Below, in pieces: positions 24,154 through 35,380 of a DNA stretch of 64,000 nt. Under the pieces are notes generated by a model. It was not told where the DNA came from, searched no databases, and was given only the letters and a program-made list of their open reading frames with translations. Numbering within the stretch: position 1 is the first letter of the stretch; each line of letters opens with the position of its first letter. The translations under genes were made by a program, and so were the position numbers. This DNA is from Meconema thalassinum (taxonomy: Eukaryota > Arthropoda > Insecta > Orthoptera > Tettigoniidae), in assembly GCA_946902985.2 (NCBI GenBank), contig OX336389.2, positions 1,287,544,792-1,287,608,791 of the forward strand. Direction: 5' to 3'.

Positions 24154-27100
24154 TGTGTTTCTATCTCCCAAAATTTTAATAATGGCACCCCGTCGTGTTC
24201 GTTAAGCCGCCATTTTGGACACGATGACGGCCTAGGGTGGGGGCTTAACGAAGCCCTGAGAATCAAAACGATCTAAAAATTTTCCGAGCATGGTCTCCAA
24301 TCAAAACGTCCCTGATTGGCTGAGCACTTTTTGGGTCCTTCCCGCCACACAGCCGCAATCAAATCCGCCATTAACCTCAATTTAACATAACCTAAGTTAC
24401 TTAAATTACAAATATTAATAATGTTGGTGAAGGGTGGGTGACTTGTGGATTAGATAAGCCATTTTTAGTGTTGCCTTCTATAGATTTGTGTTTTTTTGGC
24501 AATCTCTTTATCTTGTAGACATTAAGATAAATAGTTATATTTCGGGGGCCTATCACTCAGTAGCGGTTTATCACAACAGTAGCAACTATTACGAATAGCT
24601 GTACTATAGTAAGATTTTTCTGCACCTTCGCGAAATAGTGGCGGTGGTTTGAGATTATTTTTGACTACCATTATGGGGTTTTAATAGTTTTTCATAGAGC
24701 ATTTTTGTTGTCTTGTAGGCATGATTGATTTGACATGTTAGGTCTGCATGTAGCCTACAGTTTTTTTTTTTGAATAATGCTCATTCTCATTACCATTAAG
24801 TGCAACCGTGTTGACCGACTGAAAGACATTGAATATTTCGTTTACTAAGGCAGCACTGAAATATGGGTTCCAACACGATATGGACTTGGAACTTATGTTC
24901 GCTTAACAAAATAACGATACATCAACAAGTCATCCTTGTAATCTCTGCAAATAATAAAAATATTTCCCATCCAATATAGGCCTATTCATGTTGATCGGTA
25001 GAAAGTTACCAACCTTTATTAAGGCAACACTGAAAAATGTTCATTTTGATCTAGCCTACTTACTCGGAGTCATCTGCATCAATGTCCCTAGAGGTTCAGT
25101 TTTTTAAATTCTCCCTTTCCTATGGTCAAATAACACATGGATGTTCCCTATTTTTCTTAAGGGGATTCAATGATCTTATGCTGAACTAATTAAGAATAGG
25201 GCATGTACCCCAACCCCTTAAAATATGAAGTTATCAGGATAGAAATAATGTCCATAACCATCAGAAACTTGAGAACACAGATCAGGAGAAGGTTGATCGA
25301 CCATGGATGCAAGACCAGTAAGTCTTAAAGAGGAATGTTTCATTTAGAGGCTTGGAACATCATGGTCAAGACCCCTGTACTTGGGTGTGTGCTCAATTTG
25401 TTTGAAAACCCGTTGACAGATCATAAGTTAATCTGTGGCTGGAATCCACTCCGTCCTATGCTAAGCTGCGAGTACTGGGCACCATTAGTGTTCTGTGACT
25501 ACTGTATCAATTTCTGAAAATTGTGTCATAGGCCTATGCATAGACAAGTCGCTGAGAATGTTCTCTGAATGGTGAATACCAGTAGGCTAGCCTACTTAGC
25601 TGCCTCCTTCACTAGCATTTCCAGGCACCTGGTTAGTTGGTAAAATGAAATAGAAAAATCACTTGAATGATTCAAGTTGTCCTTGATTGCCCTCGAGGGA
25701 CAGTGTACCCCATTCCAGATCTTAGTTCAGAATTAGTTTCCTTGACGGGGTTGGAGAAACAGTCACAATACCTATGGTACTACTAGACCTAGTACGGTAC
25801 ATGTAGATGGAAGCATTGTGAGACCAACCACTAGGTAGCTTATGTCCCATTAGTTGGGGGTGTTAGGGAATGGGAGATTGGTTCAACATTTCAGCCTATG
25901 TTGTTGTATATTTCATTAATATATGAGATCTAAAAGTGTTTCATAGGAATATTAAAGCAAACCATAATATATTACCAGTTGGTCAATTGGATACAACAAT
26001 TCAATGAAACATTCTGTTAATAATTAGGAAGTGTCATAGGCAACCAGAGAAGCGACACAAGAAAAAACACCTGAGTCTCCCAGGCAGTTGTCATCAACTG
26101 TATTTCACATAGAGAAGAATGACTAAAATGGTTCCTCATGAAAAAAAAAACTGGTCAATGGCTTGAAAGACAGTAGTAAGGACTTACATGCTGTCAGTAA
26201 AAGTGGAGTTAAGAAAGATGTCTGGAATATTTAAATCAGTAGTTGATAGCCATGATTTTTAAAATTACCCTAGTTAATTGCACGTTAATATGATTAGTAG
26301 CCTACCGGTATGTGCAAGATTTTAAATGGTAGGTTTTCCTGTGAACCAAAAAACAGCTCTTAACATGGATTATGTTCAGGTTAGGCCTACAAGTTATTAG
26401 GAGGGAGGTTTATTTTACATACCTGTTGCACATAAAATGAGCTTCTGATTAGAGCTCTGTGGGAATGTTTAAATGGTTTGATGATACAGGATTTATCAAG
26501 CCTCTTTCTATGCATCTTTTAAAAACATTTCAACAATTCATAAATTACTGTCATCATTGCTAATGCTGTAATCTGTCATGTTTATTTATGCAGCATGAGG
26601 AATTAGGAGATATAGTAGGATAAAATGCAACTGTGTCATGGAAACCTAAGAGGAATTTTTTTTCTCAACGTTATTTTCTGTAGACTCCAATACAGCCCAC
26701 CACCAGGGAAAAAAAAGTGTTGGTGATGTTTAATGAGAGCAAATCTTGAAATACTGTGATTTAAGTGGTTGGTATCAAAAGCTGTATAGGAAAAATGAAA
26801 ATGTGAAGTCACGCCCAAGTTTATGAAGCCTTGCCAGACTAGGCTGAAATTATCTTCGATGCAAATCAAGTCTCAATAGTTAAAACTTTAGGACGACCTT
26901 TGACACGAGCACTATAATAGGCCTACATTTAGGATCGACATAGCCTGCAGTAGGTCTTGTGCTACTGTATGCACCTGGGCATGTTTTAAAAAAACTCAGC
27001 CTGCAGGTTAATAAGGTAGTATATTACTATAAATCTATCTCAAGCAAATCCAAGAAGTTACCAGACTGAGAAACTACATATCAATATTTAAACAAAAAAA

Positions 27101-27800
27101 AAGGGTGGCAGTGCAAACTGCACTTTTAATCCTTGCTTCATTAGTTAAACCATAATATTTGTACATAAATACAGTAAGGACTTCACATTACAAACGGCCA
27201 CTTAAATTATATGCCTTATTAGGCATAACCTACAAATTACATGTCATGAAATTGGTAAATATAAGCAGACAGCAACATCAATATGCAATGGTCTATAATG
27301 TAGTTTTGTAGTGCACAAAAGGTTATTGTACTGAATGTATTTCGAACTGATGAATAAAACTGGTGGAAACGACAGCCAATTGATTTACATCCATTACATC
27401 CAAAGTAGTAGAAACTTTCAGTTGATTGGCAAGAGTGTTGATTTGTACTTTTAATTTCACAAATTTTGATGAACAGTGTCACGCTTCAATTTAAATATAA
27501 ACGCACATACAATTCCTCATCAATAAGTGATTTGCACTTCATACTGTCATGAACTGGAATAGATTTCTAGCAATTTAATTGATGTAGAAATCTATTCCTC
27601 TCGCCACCATGTTGGTGATAATTGTAAACAAACCCGCGGGCAGCCAATGGCTGGTAATAATTGCCAGCCAATAACAAGCCAGGATGATGCGGATCATAAT
27701 TCGCGTTTCACTCTCATTGCGTTTTAACTTGAGGTGAGGAATCAGCTGTTCATTAACGCCACGGGGTGCCATTATTAAAATTTTGGGAGATAGAAACACA
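24154..27800. mobile_element. 3.6-kb interval bounded by a 40-bp perfect inverted repeat
   Basis: 24154-24193 (TGTGTTTCTATCTCCCAAAA then TTTTAATAATGGCACCCCGT) is an exact inverted copy of 27761-27800. Beyond the 40 bp the flanks show weaker likeness (CTAGG on both sides). The interior is AT-rich and holds no recognisable transposase, only repeats of a TTTACTAAGGCAGCACTGAAA motif at 24847 and 25014 and a poly-T tract. Either it is a large non-autonomous DNA transposon or two copies of one repeat end sit in opposite directions by chance. Confidence 0.5.
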
Positions 27801-27834
27801 CTCCTAGTGTTCTTCCTCCATGGTACAGTCTATA

Positions 27835-27882
27835 GAGAGAGAGAGAGAGAGATAGATAGATAGATAGATAGATAGATTTTTA
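27835..27882. repeat. GA / GATA microsatellite
   Basis: (GA)n runs into (GATA)n. It directly abuts the 3' end of the minus-strand non-LTR element that follows and is probably that element's 3' tail. Confidence 0.9.
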
Positions 27883-30018
27883 TTAATTCCATTTGTACAA
27901 ATACATGCATTCAATACATTTTTGATATAGGACACGTCAGAATTTACATGCATAAAATAAAAGAACTAACAGGTATACTGTATATTACTAAGATTATAAC
28001 TATTTATAACTTATTATAATAGCAAATCTTAATAGATACAATCTTATTGCACAACTATTTACACCTCACTCTATTATCATAATATGAAAACTTAATTCTA
28101 TAAATACAACAACATACAGCTAGGTATTAAAATTAAATTAAAAAAGTAAAATATAGTTATAGATTCCATCACTCCTATACGCTAAAATATTCAACTACTG
28201 AGTAAAAACAATGGCACTGCAGATAAGCTTTCAACATTCTATCAAAGGTTTTTATTTTAGGGGCCAGTTTTATATACTGGGGTAGTTTATTGTATAATTT
28301 AACTCCAGTGTGAAAAGTTCCTTTTTGATATATGCTTGTGTGTTTGTGTGAAATATGAATGTTTTGATTTAGTCTTGTGTTATGCCTATGAACATCATTG
28401 TTTGTTTTAAGAAAAAAATCCTTATTCATTAAATTCTTTTTACAAAACATAATACTTTCAAAGATATATATACAGGGCAGAGGGAGAATGTTTAAATCAT
28501 TAAACAGAGGTCTACATGATTCTCTAGTGTTTACATTTGCCATAATTCTAATCGCCCTCTTTTGTATCCTAAAAGTGCTAAGTACATCTGGCGACATACC
28601 CCAAAATATGATCCCATATCTTAAGTATGAATGGAAATAAGCAAAATAAGTATTTCTTAATGTGTGCATGCTAGTGCAGGTTTTCAAAATACGTAACGCA
28701 AAGCACATCGAGTTCAGTTTAGTGTTCAGATATTGTATATGTTTATTCCATTTCAAGTCTTGTTGTATCCATAGTCCTAAAAACTTTGTTTCTGATTTAT
28801 TTTCTATTTGATGACCATTTAATGTTATATTGGGCATCGCAGGATTCCTATTCTGTATAGTGTGGAAATTTAGACATACTGTCATTTTATAGTTTATTAT
28901 GAGGCGATTATCTTGTGACCATTTGGTTAACTCTCCTGTAACGGAGTCAGCAGACTGCTGTATGACCTGTTTAGTTTCACCTTTTATTACGAGTGTTGTA
29001 TCGTCCGCAAACAAAATTTCCTTATGTGAATGAACGTTCTGTGTTATATCATTGATATATAGAAGAAAGAGTAGTGGGCCCAAAACCGATCCCTGGGGTA
29101 CTCCAAATTCAATAATTCCCTCATTGGACAATGTTTCATTAAGTAATTTGGTTCCATCATCCTTGTGTCTCAAGCTTACTATTTGTTTACGCCTTGTTAA
29201 ATAAGACACTATCCATTTATTAGCTAGACCTCTAACACCATATTGATTTAGTTTGGTAAGGAGGATTTTATGGTCAACAACATCAAATGCTTTCGATAAA
29301 TCCAAGAATAGGCCAGTTACATGTTCCTTATTGTCAATTAATTTCAGTATCCTATTACTACATTCGTAAATTGCTGTCTGTGTAGATTTTTCCGTTCTAA
29401 ATCCATGTTGTGAGTTTGATAATATTTTATTTTTTTCTATGAAACTTATCAGTCTTTTATACATAATTTTTTCCACAATTTTTGCAATACCAGTTGGTAA
29501 GGTAATAGGACGATAGTTATCTAATTCATCTTTTGAACCGTTTTTGTGCACTGGAATTACTTTTGATAACTTCAAAATATCCGGGTAAGTTCCTGAGAGA
29601 ATTGAACTGTTTATTAAGTGCGTAAGTGGATTTATTATATTTTCTGCACATTTCTTTAAAATTGCATCAGGGATGCCATCAATGCCAGCACAGAATTTAT
29701 TTTTTAGCTCTTTTATAACTATTCTTACCTCTTCACTTGTGACATGATTTATAAATAAAGAATCACTGCATATATTTATTTTATTATTAGAATTTAGTGT
29801 ATTTACCTGTGATTTATTTATTAATTTTTGTGGAATTTCCAGAAAATAGTCATTAAAAGTGTTTGCTATTTCCTATGGATTATTAATCACTTTATTATTT
29901 CTGGTCAGTGTAATGTTCCTTTGTATTTTAGCAGATTTTCCAGTTTCTTTCTTTATCACGGACCACATAGCCCTGTTTTTATTAGATGATTGGGAGATAA
30001 AATTATCATTATGCATTT
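27860..30018 (-). pseudogene. Non-LTR retrotransposon A, 5'-truncated (reverse transcriptase)
   Basis: The open minus-strand frame 29575-28175 gives 466 residues of reverse transcriptase: VIPVHKNGSKDELDNYRPIT, HGFRTEKSTQTAI, the Asp-containing LFLDLSKAFDVVDH, GVPQGSVLGPLLF and the catalytic FADDT, then the thumb and a C-terminal tail. The same frame extends upstream to about 30015 (EEVRIVIKELKNKFCAGIDGIPD) and is broken once by a TAG at 29875-29873. Endonuclease is missing. About 300 bp of 3' UTR ends in the GATA microsatellite. The motifs fit the jockey/CR1/L2 group of LINEs; I cannot settle the clade. It stops where the copia LTR fragment starts. Confidence 0.92.
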
Positions 30019-30024
30019 TGCATT

Positions 30025-30137
30025 ATGCATATATATAGAAGACAAAGAACAAAAAAGTCAAAGAACACACGTGACAAAAGACAAACGACATGCAGAGCGA
30101 GATTAGAAATTACGATAAATATTCATTCTCTTCAACA
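30025..30137 (-). repeat. Copia LTR fragment (same family as 9.7-14.7 kb)
   Basis: It matches the LTR half that begins TGTTGAAGAGAATG in element orientation (AAAGACAAACGACATGCAGAGCG on the plus strand) through the TATATAGA box. The other half is absent. It separates two LINE copies. Confidence 0.88.
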
Positions 30138-30329
30138 AGAACAACAAAATGTGGGAATCAGAGTCGGAGTAGTGTCGGATACAGAAAACACAAAATAAAA
30201 CAGGGACACAAGTGGAAACTAGTCTTCACGCTGGAGACTGAGTCACAGCAAAGGGGTGTGGGGAATTAAAGGGTACTGTGACAGTCCTGTAAACAGGTTG
30301 TTCTACCGATACTCCTTCACAGTTTTAGT

Positions 30330-32700
30330 ATAATAATAATAATGCATTTTATTAATCCCTTAACGAGTCAAGGACTCATATACAAAGGAATTGTACAGTT
30401 TTATCTTGTTGGCGACAAATTACAATACAATGTTTAGTTTACAAAGTTTTCAGTATGAAAATATATACAACATTTTGTAGCTTTCATAAGTTTTTGTACA
30501 CAATATGTTCTTCTTTTGTCTTCTCAGATTATGAAATTTCTTCAAACTGACATTTTATAATCATTCCACATAAACTGTTTTAGCCTCCTTTTAAAGATTG
30601 GTAGGCTAAGTGCAATTTTTATATTTTCTGGTAGTCCATTGAATTTTACAAAGGCACTATACTTAATGCTATTACTGCCATATTGTTTGGAATTGATATG
30701 GAAAAGTGTTATGTCATCTGCATGTCTAGTTTTGTAAGCGTGTAAATCAGATTGTTTAGTGAAGTTTAAATTTGTGTGTATTCTGTTGTGTAGGATTTGG
30801 TATATTAGGACATTTGATTTGATTTCTGCATTTAGGGCTACTGGTTGAATTTTACTCGTAATATAAAGGTGTTTGGTTGGTGTTAAAAAAGGGTAGTTAT
30901 AAATATTTCTTATGGCTCTATTCTGAATTACCTCAATTTCCTTTTTTAGGTAATTTGAGCATTTTATCCAAATCGTATTCAAATATTGTAAGTGGCTAAG
31001 GATTAAGGAAAAATACACTTTCCTGAGTAGATATTTTGGGATATAGTAGCTCAATTTTTTTATCATCCCAGCGGCAGGTGATATTTTTTTTACTAATGCA
31101 TCAATGTGCTTTTGCCAGGAGAGATTTTCATCTATTATTAAGCCTAGGTATTTGACAGATGAGACCCTTTTAACTGCTTTTCCATTCAGCATTATATTCT
31201 GAGTGATGTCTAACTTTGTTCTACGCTTTGATATTATTAAATAATTTGTTTTATCTTCATTTATTGTTAATTTATTTGACTGGGTCCAGCCAAGTATGGT
31301 AATCATGTCCTCCTGCATGTGTGTAATCAGCGTGTTGGTGGTGTACGCATTGTAAAAGATGCTTAAGTCATCTGCAAACAACGTTATATTACCATGAAAA
31401 CGGAGTGTTGCTATGTCATTAATATATACTAAGAAGAGGGAAGGACCCAGTATTGATCCTTGGGGCACACCGTGGGTAATATTAACTTCCTCACTTCTGT
31501 AGCCATTTATTTCAATATATTGCTTACGATTAGATAGGTAATTTTTAAACCATGTCCAAGCTACTCCTCGGATACCTGCTTTATCAAGTTTCCCTAAGAG
31601 AATTTCATGGTCAACAGTATCAAACGCCTTTCTCAGATCTATGAAAAGGCCACTCGCTGTCTTCTTATTGTCTAAGACATCCTGCAAGTTAGATATAATA
31701 TCAATTGTGGCTATTTCTGTGCTTGAGTTTTCTCGGAATCCATATTGCCCTTTGTAGAAGTAATCATTTTTATTTAAGAAATTAACAATTCTGTTTTTTA
31801 CTACTGTTTCGAGTACCTTGGATATGGGTGGGAGGATGGAAATGGGCCTGTAATTGTCCGGATTGCTTTTGTCACCTCCTTTATAGACTGGTATGACTCG
31901 TGCTATTTTTAGATCATCAGGCACCAGACCAGTCTCTAACGATACATTTATTAAAGTAGTTAGTGGGTTACTTAGCATGTCAATGGAGTTTTTTAACAAT
32001 TTCACTGACATACCATCTTTGTCTTGGCTACTTTTCATTTTAAGGCTTAATATAATATTGCGAATTTCCATCTCATTAGTCGGGGTCATAAATATGGAAT
32101 CTATGTTGACATTAATTTCATTAACGTTCTTCCCTGGGGGGATGTTTATGGCTAATTTGTGTGCTATGTTTATAAAGTGAGTGTTTAGAGCATTGCAAAT
32201 ATTTTCTTTTCCTGTGAAAGATTTACCGTCAATTATTATCTCACTGGGACCATCTTTGTTTTCAGTTGTGCGGTTGTAGATCATTTCATTGATTACTTTC
32301 CAAGTATCTTTAATGCTATTGGCATTCAATGTTAATTTGTGTTCATAGTATGAGGATTTCAGTTTCCGTTTTAAAGCTGTCACTTTGTTCCTACATATTA
32401 TGTGCTCTTCCTTTAAGAGGTTATTGTTTCTGTGAATGCTAGTTTTAAGTTTAGCATGTAGTAGGTCCCTTTGTTTTATTAGTTGAATTAATTCTGTTGT
32501 TATCCATGGGTTTTTGTGGTTCTGGTGTATTTCCCTCAAAGGTAAGTCAGTGTTTTCTTTGTTGGGTGTCTGTGTCAAGATTTTGTTTTTCATGGCGAAA
32601 TACCTCAGGAGGCGATATCGTTCCAAAAATGAAATACTAATGATGAGTTTTGGTGTGACATGTTGGTATGATTTCCAAATCTACGAAAAACTTTTTTTTC
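30330..32700 (-). mobile_element. Non-LTR retrotransposon B, 5'-truncated
   Basis: It spans the reverse transcriptase gene (30542-32626) and about 200 bp of 3' UTR ending in a TAA repeat (TATAATAATAATAATG on the plus strand at 30330-30345). It lacks the endonuclease and ORF1 and ends upstream at a poly-T-like stretch near 32690. It is related to element A but clearly a different family. Confidence 0.88.
30542..32626 (-). CDS. Reverse transcriptase of non-LTR element B (intact frame, 5' partial)
   Basis: This is one uninterrupted frame of 694 residues. The N-terminal third is the region between endonuclease and RT (NPWITTELIQLIKQRDLL, basic and coiled-coil-like). RT motifs follow in order: KIARVIPVYKGGDKSNPDNYRPIS, GQYGFRENSST, LFIDLRKAFDTVDHE with the first catalytic Asp, THGVPQGSILGP, TLFADDLSIF with the catalytic pair, and NEDKTNYLI and VKYLGLIIDENLSW of the thumb. 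The C-terminal part has the usual NRAIRNIY and a GLPENIK block. Such proteins copy their own RNA at a nicked target. The endonuclease is lacking, so this copy is a truncated insert, but the frame has stayed open, which suggests youth. The true start codon is not present. Confidence 0.93.
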   Translation of the reverse strand: MERYRLLRYFAMKNKILTQTPNKENTDLPLREIHQNHKNPWITTELIQLIKQRDLLHAKLKTSIHRNNNLLKEEHIICRNKVTALKRKLKSSYYEHKLTLNANSIKDTWKVINEMIYNRTTENKDGPSEIIIDGKSFTGKENICNALNTHFINIAHKLAINIPPGKNVNEINVNIDSIFMTPTNEMEIRNIILSLKMKSSQDKDGMSVKLLKNSIDMLSNPLTTLINVSLETGLVPDDLKIARVIPVYKGGDKSNPDNYRPISILPPISKVLETVVKNRIVNFLNKNDYFYKGQYGFRENSSTEIATIDIISNLQDVLDNKKTASGLFIDLRKAFDTVDHEILLGKLDKAGIRGVAWTWFKNYLSNRKQYIEINGYRSEEVNITHGVPQGSILGPSLFLVYINDIATLRFHGNITLFADDLSIFYNAYTTNTLITHMQEDMITILGWTQSNKLTINEDKTNYLIISKRRTKLDITQNIMLNGKAVKRVSSVKYLGLIIDENLSWQKHIDALVKKISPAAGMIKKLSYYIPKYLLRKVYFSLILSHLQYLNTIWIKCSNYLKKEIEVIQNRAIRNIYNYPFLTPTKHLYITSKIQPVALNAEIKSNVLIYQILHNRIHTNLNFTKQSDLHAYKTRHADDITLFHINSKQYGSNSIKYSAFVKFNGLPENIKIALSLPIFKRRLKQFMWNDYKMSV

Positions 32701-33769
32701 CATTTATTTGACTATTTGGAAGCCTACCGGTGCTTTTAATACAATATAAATGTTCTTAATAATGACTAAAAGCTGTTAAAAATTATATAATCAAGAGTAA
32801 TTAAGGTTTGCTTCATTGTGCCATCATAACCTCAAACCATTCGTAACCCCTTCTCGCCCCCAACCATGCTGCTCAAGGGCGTTTTCGGCCAGTTACTTTA
32901 TTCACCACTAATGTAGCTACACTGAAATGCTATGTTCAAATATTTCATTCTCCCATAAATTCTACCCCCACCCTTCTCTACCGCAGGAGATCAATATAAC
33001 CTCCATATTCTATACAGTAATGTGGATTCAGGATTGAGGAGTAGGTTTCGAGAAATGATAATTAAGTTACTTTGTGAAAGACAGATTTCATTTATTTGAA
33101 TACCGCTTTCAGCATGTTTACATTTTGTCTTTAACATTTGATTGTGCAGCTGAAAACAACCTTCAGAGATGTGAATACCAATGGTTAAGCTCGTTGAGAA
33201 CACAGGAACACATGAGATCTTGAACGTGGTCAGTAGGCTACTTGGTTGGTTGATGGCACACTGTTTTAAGCCACCCGACCTCAAACTCCAGCCTCGGAAA
33301 CCCTCTTTGGAAAACTGCACCAGCCCCGGGTGGAAGATAAACTGCAAATGTCCAAAGCACAAGTCGAAGCAAAAATTAAATTTCAATGTAGGCTTACACA
33401 GATAAATGCAATGCATGTAGTAGTATTATTGTAAATCAACACCACATATATGCAAATGGTCGGTAATCCTCCCTTCAATATAGCCGAGGCAGTGGGGGAA
33501 TGTTTGTTTGCAGTAGGACTGTGAACAGGAGCACCACACGTGAGTTGCTCTTCTGCCCAGTCCTAGTGTAGGCTGGGCACCTGATACTTGTTTCATTTAT
33601 TGCCCCTTATCTTCATGAAGCTAGAGTAGGTCTCAAATGACGAATGCGATAAAGCTGAAACAGATTTGTGAACAGAAAAGTTTGTCCAGGGTTCTCTTAT
33701 AGTTCAGAAGTTTGCAACACTGTAGCACTACCACTTTTAACACAAGTTGTTTTGTTGTTGTTTTTATCA
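32701..33769. other. No feature recognised
   Basis: There is no recognisable coding or RNA gene. Short frames at 33181-33416 on both strands have no family likeness. Confidence 0.5.
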
Positions 33770-34130
33770 TTTGAGGGGCTTGGACATGGTGGTCATCGAG
33801 GCCCATGTACTTAGGTGTGTGTATTTTTTTTACGATAACCTATGGTGACTGTAGGCTATTAGTGTCTTTGTACTTTCGGTGAGAATTGGGAGGGAGGCAG
33901 CCGTGGCCATAAATAAGGAACCATCTCGGCATTTGCCTGCAGTAGACGTGGTAAACCACTTCCAAGATGGCCTAGGTGGCAATCGAATCCACCTCGCCTC
34001 AGGATTGCCACATGAGGCTTAGCATCAGACCAGAATTACTTTTATGGGCAGGGCCAGGAAACGAACCCAGACCTCAGGGTAAAGAACCGAGAATGCTAGC
34101 CACTACACGAGGTGGTCAAACAAGAATTGT
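33770..34130 (-). mobile_element. tRNA-derived SINE (family 2)
   Basis: On the minus strand, a head with an A-box-like TAGTGGCTAGC and a B-box-like GGGTTCGTTTCC (about 34050-34115) is followed by a body and an A-rich tail of AAAAACAACAACAAAACAAC (33745-33765). The head resembles a tRNA remnant; such SINEs are transcribed by RNA polymerase III and use LINE machinery. The body is diverged and the ends are approximate. Confidence 0.65.
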
Positions 34131-35378
34131 GTCCAGGCATGTATCTAGGCCTAATGGGTAAGACTAGGGAGTTGTGTGTCTACAAGGTATAGGGGAGATG
34201 AAAACATGGTAGCCTTTCTTCCTGGGACTACAAATTGTCATTCACTCATTGAGAATAGTTTCCAGCTAGACTGTAAAGAACCCATTACAGATTTGGGTGC
34301 TATTCAGCACCCAGAACAAATAATAGGTACTGAACTCCATTGTCATGCACAGGAATACAATGCTAACTTTCTTACATATTTTGGGTGGTCAAGCTAAAAG
34401 AACTTTAACCCTCAGTGTAAGAAAAATGTCCCTACGATGCCAGAACAACCCTTGTTCTCTCAGCTATAAAATGCATGTTAGCAGGCTCCTCCATCAAATA
34501 GGGAGGTACAATTTGACATGCTGCATATATAAAATGATGATCACTAACACAGTAAGACTGAAACCTACAATGAAGCAGCACCCAAAAGGAGCTAAGGGCT
34601 AACGTACACTACTGAATGAAGCCCCACTGTACTCCTAGGCTTTTACATACAATAATGTAGTAGGCCTACACCTTGCAGGCTTTAGGCTAAGCATAATAGA
34701 GGACCAAAAGGAAGATAACAAAGTACTCAATAAAGCCTACTATTATTTTGCTGGAGGGTATCTGTATTAATATCTTCTAGCAAGTACACAAACAATATTA
34801 ACATATATTTCTAGAGCCAACTTTGAATTTATTCTTTGTCGACTTTTTCGCCCATGCCTAGGATTGTATCAATCCTTCCTTGTTCCCTGGCACATAGGAC
34901 ACCAGAAGTCACAGCTATGCAGAGTGTATGTCAAAATAGGACCAGGGTCCAAACCTGGGTGCTTCGATCACAAGTCACTTTGTATCTTTAATACTGTACT
35001 TGTAGTACCGGTATTTGATTGAGACAGCTGCATGCATGCAAGTATTAACATAGATAGGAAAATTATGGACATGGATAGGCCCTTCCGCATATCAAACTAC
35101 TTAAGTAGCCTACCGTTTACTAAACTAAAGCTGATCCTGTACATTTACAAATATTTGACAGAAGTCTTCAGCAAGATGAAAACAATTATTGTTTGGTACA
35201 TTTGGCAGGAATAAATTACATACAGTCCAATATGTACAAGACTATCGTACCTATATTCGGATTTTTACGCGAAAAACAAACAATCCATAAATTCTGATTA
35301 GTCAGTATAATTATACCGACAGAAACTATGACAAAGGTTTACATCTTAGCAATTAAAACCTACCCTACATATCAATTA
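34131..35378. other. No feature recognised
   Basis: AT-rich sequence with several TAGGCCTA octamers and only short open frames. I see no domain or RNA gene. Confidence 0.5.
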
Positions 35379-35380
35379 TA

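Noticed and set aside
28398..28640. Plus-strand frames opposite the LINE reverse transcriptases (also 31893-32180, 41277-41513)
   Set aside because: They are antisense shadows of real minus-strand transposon genes without family likeness.
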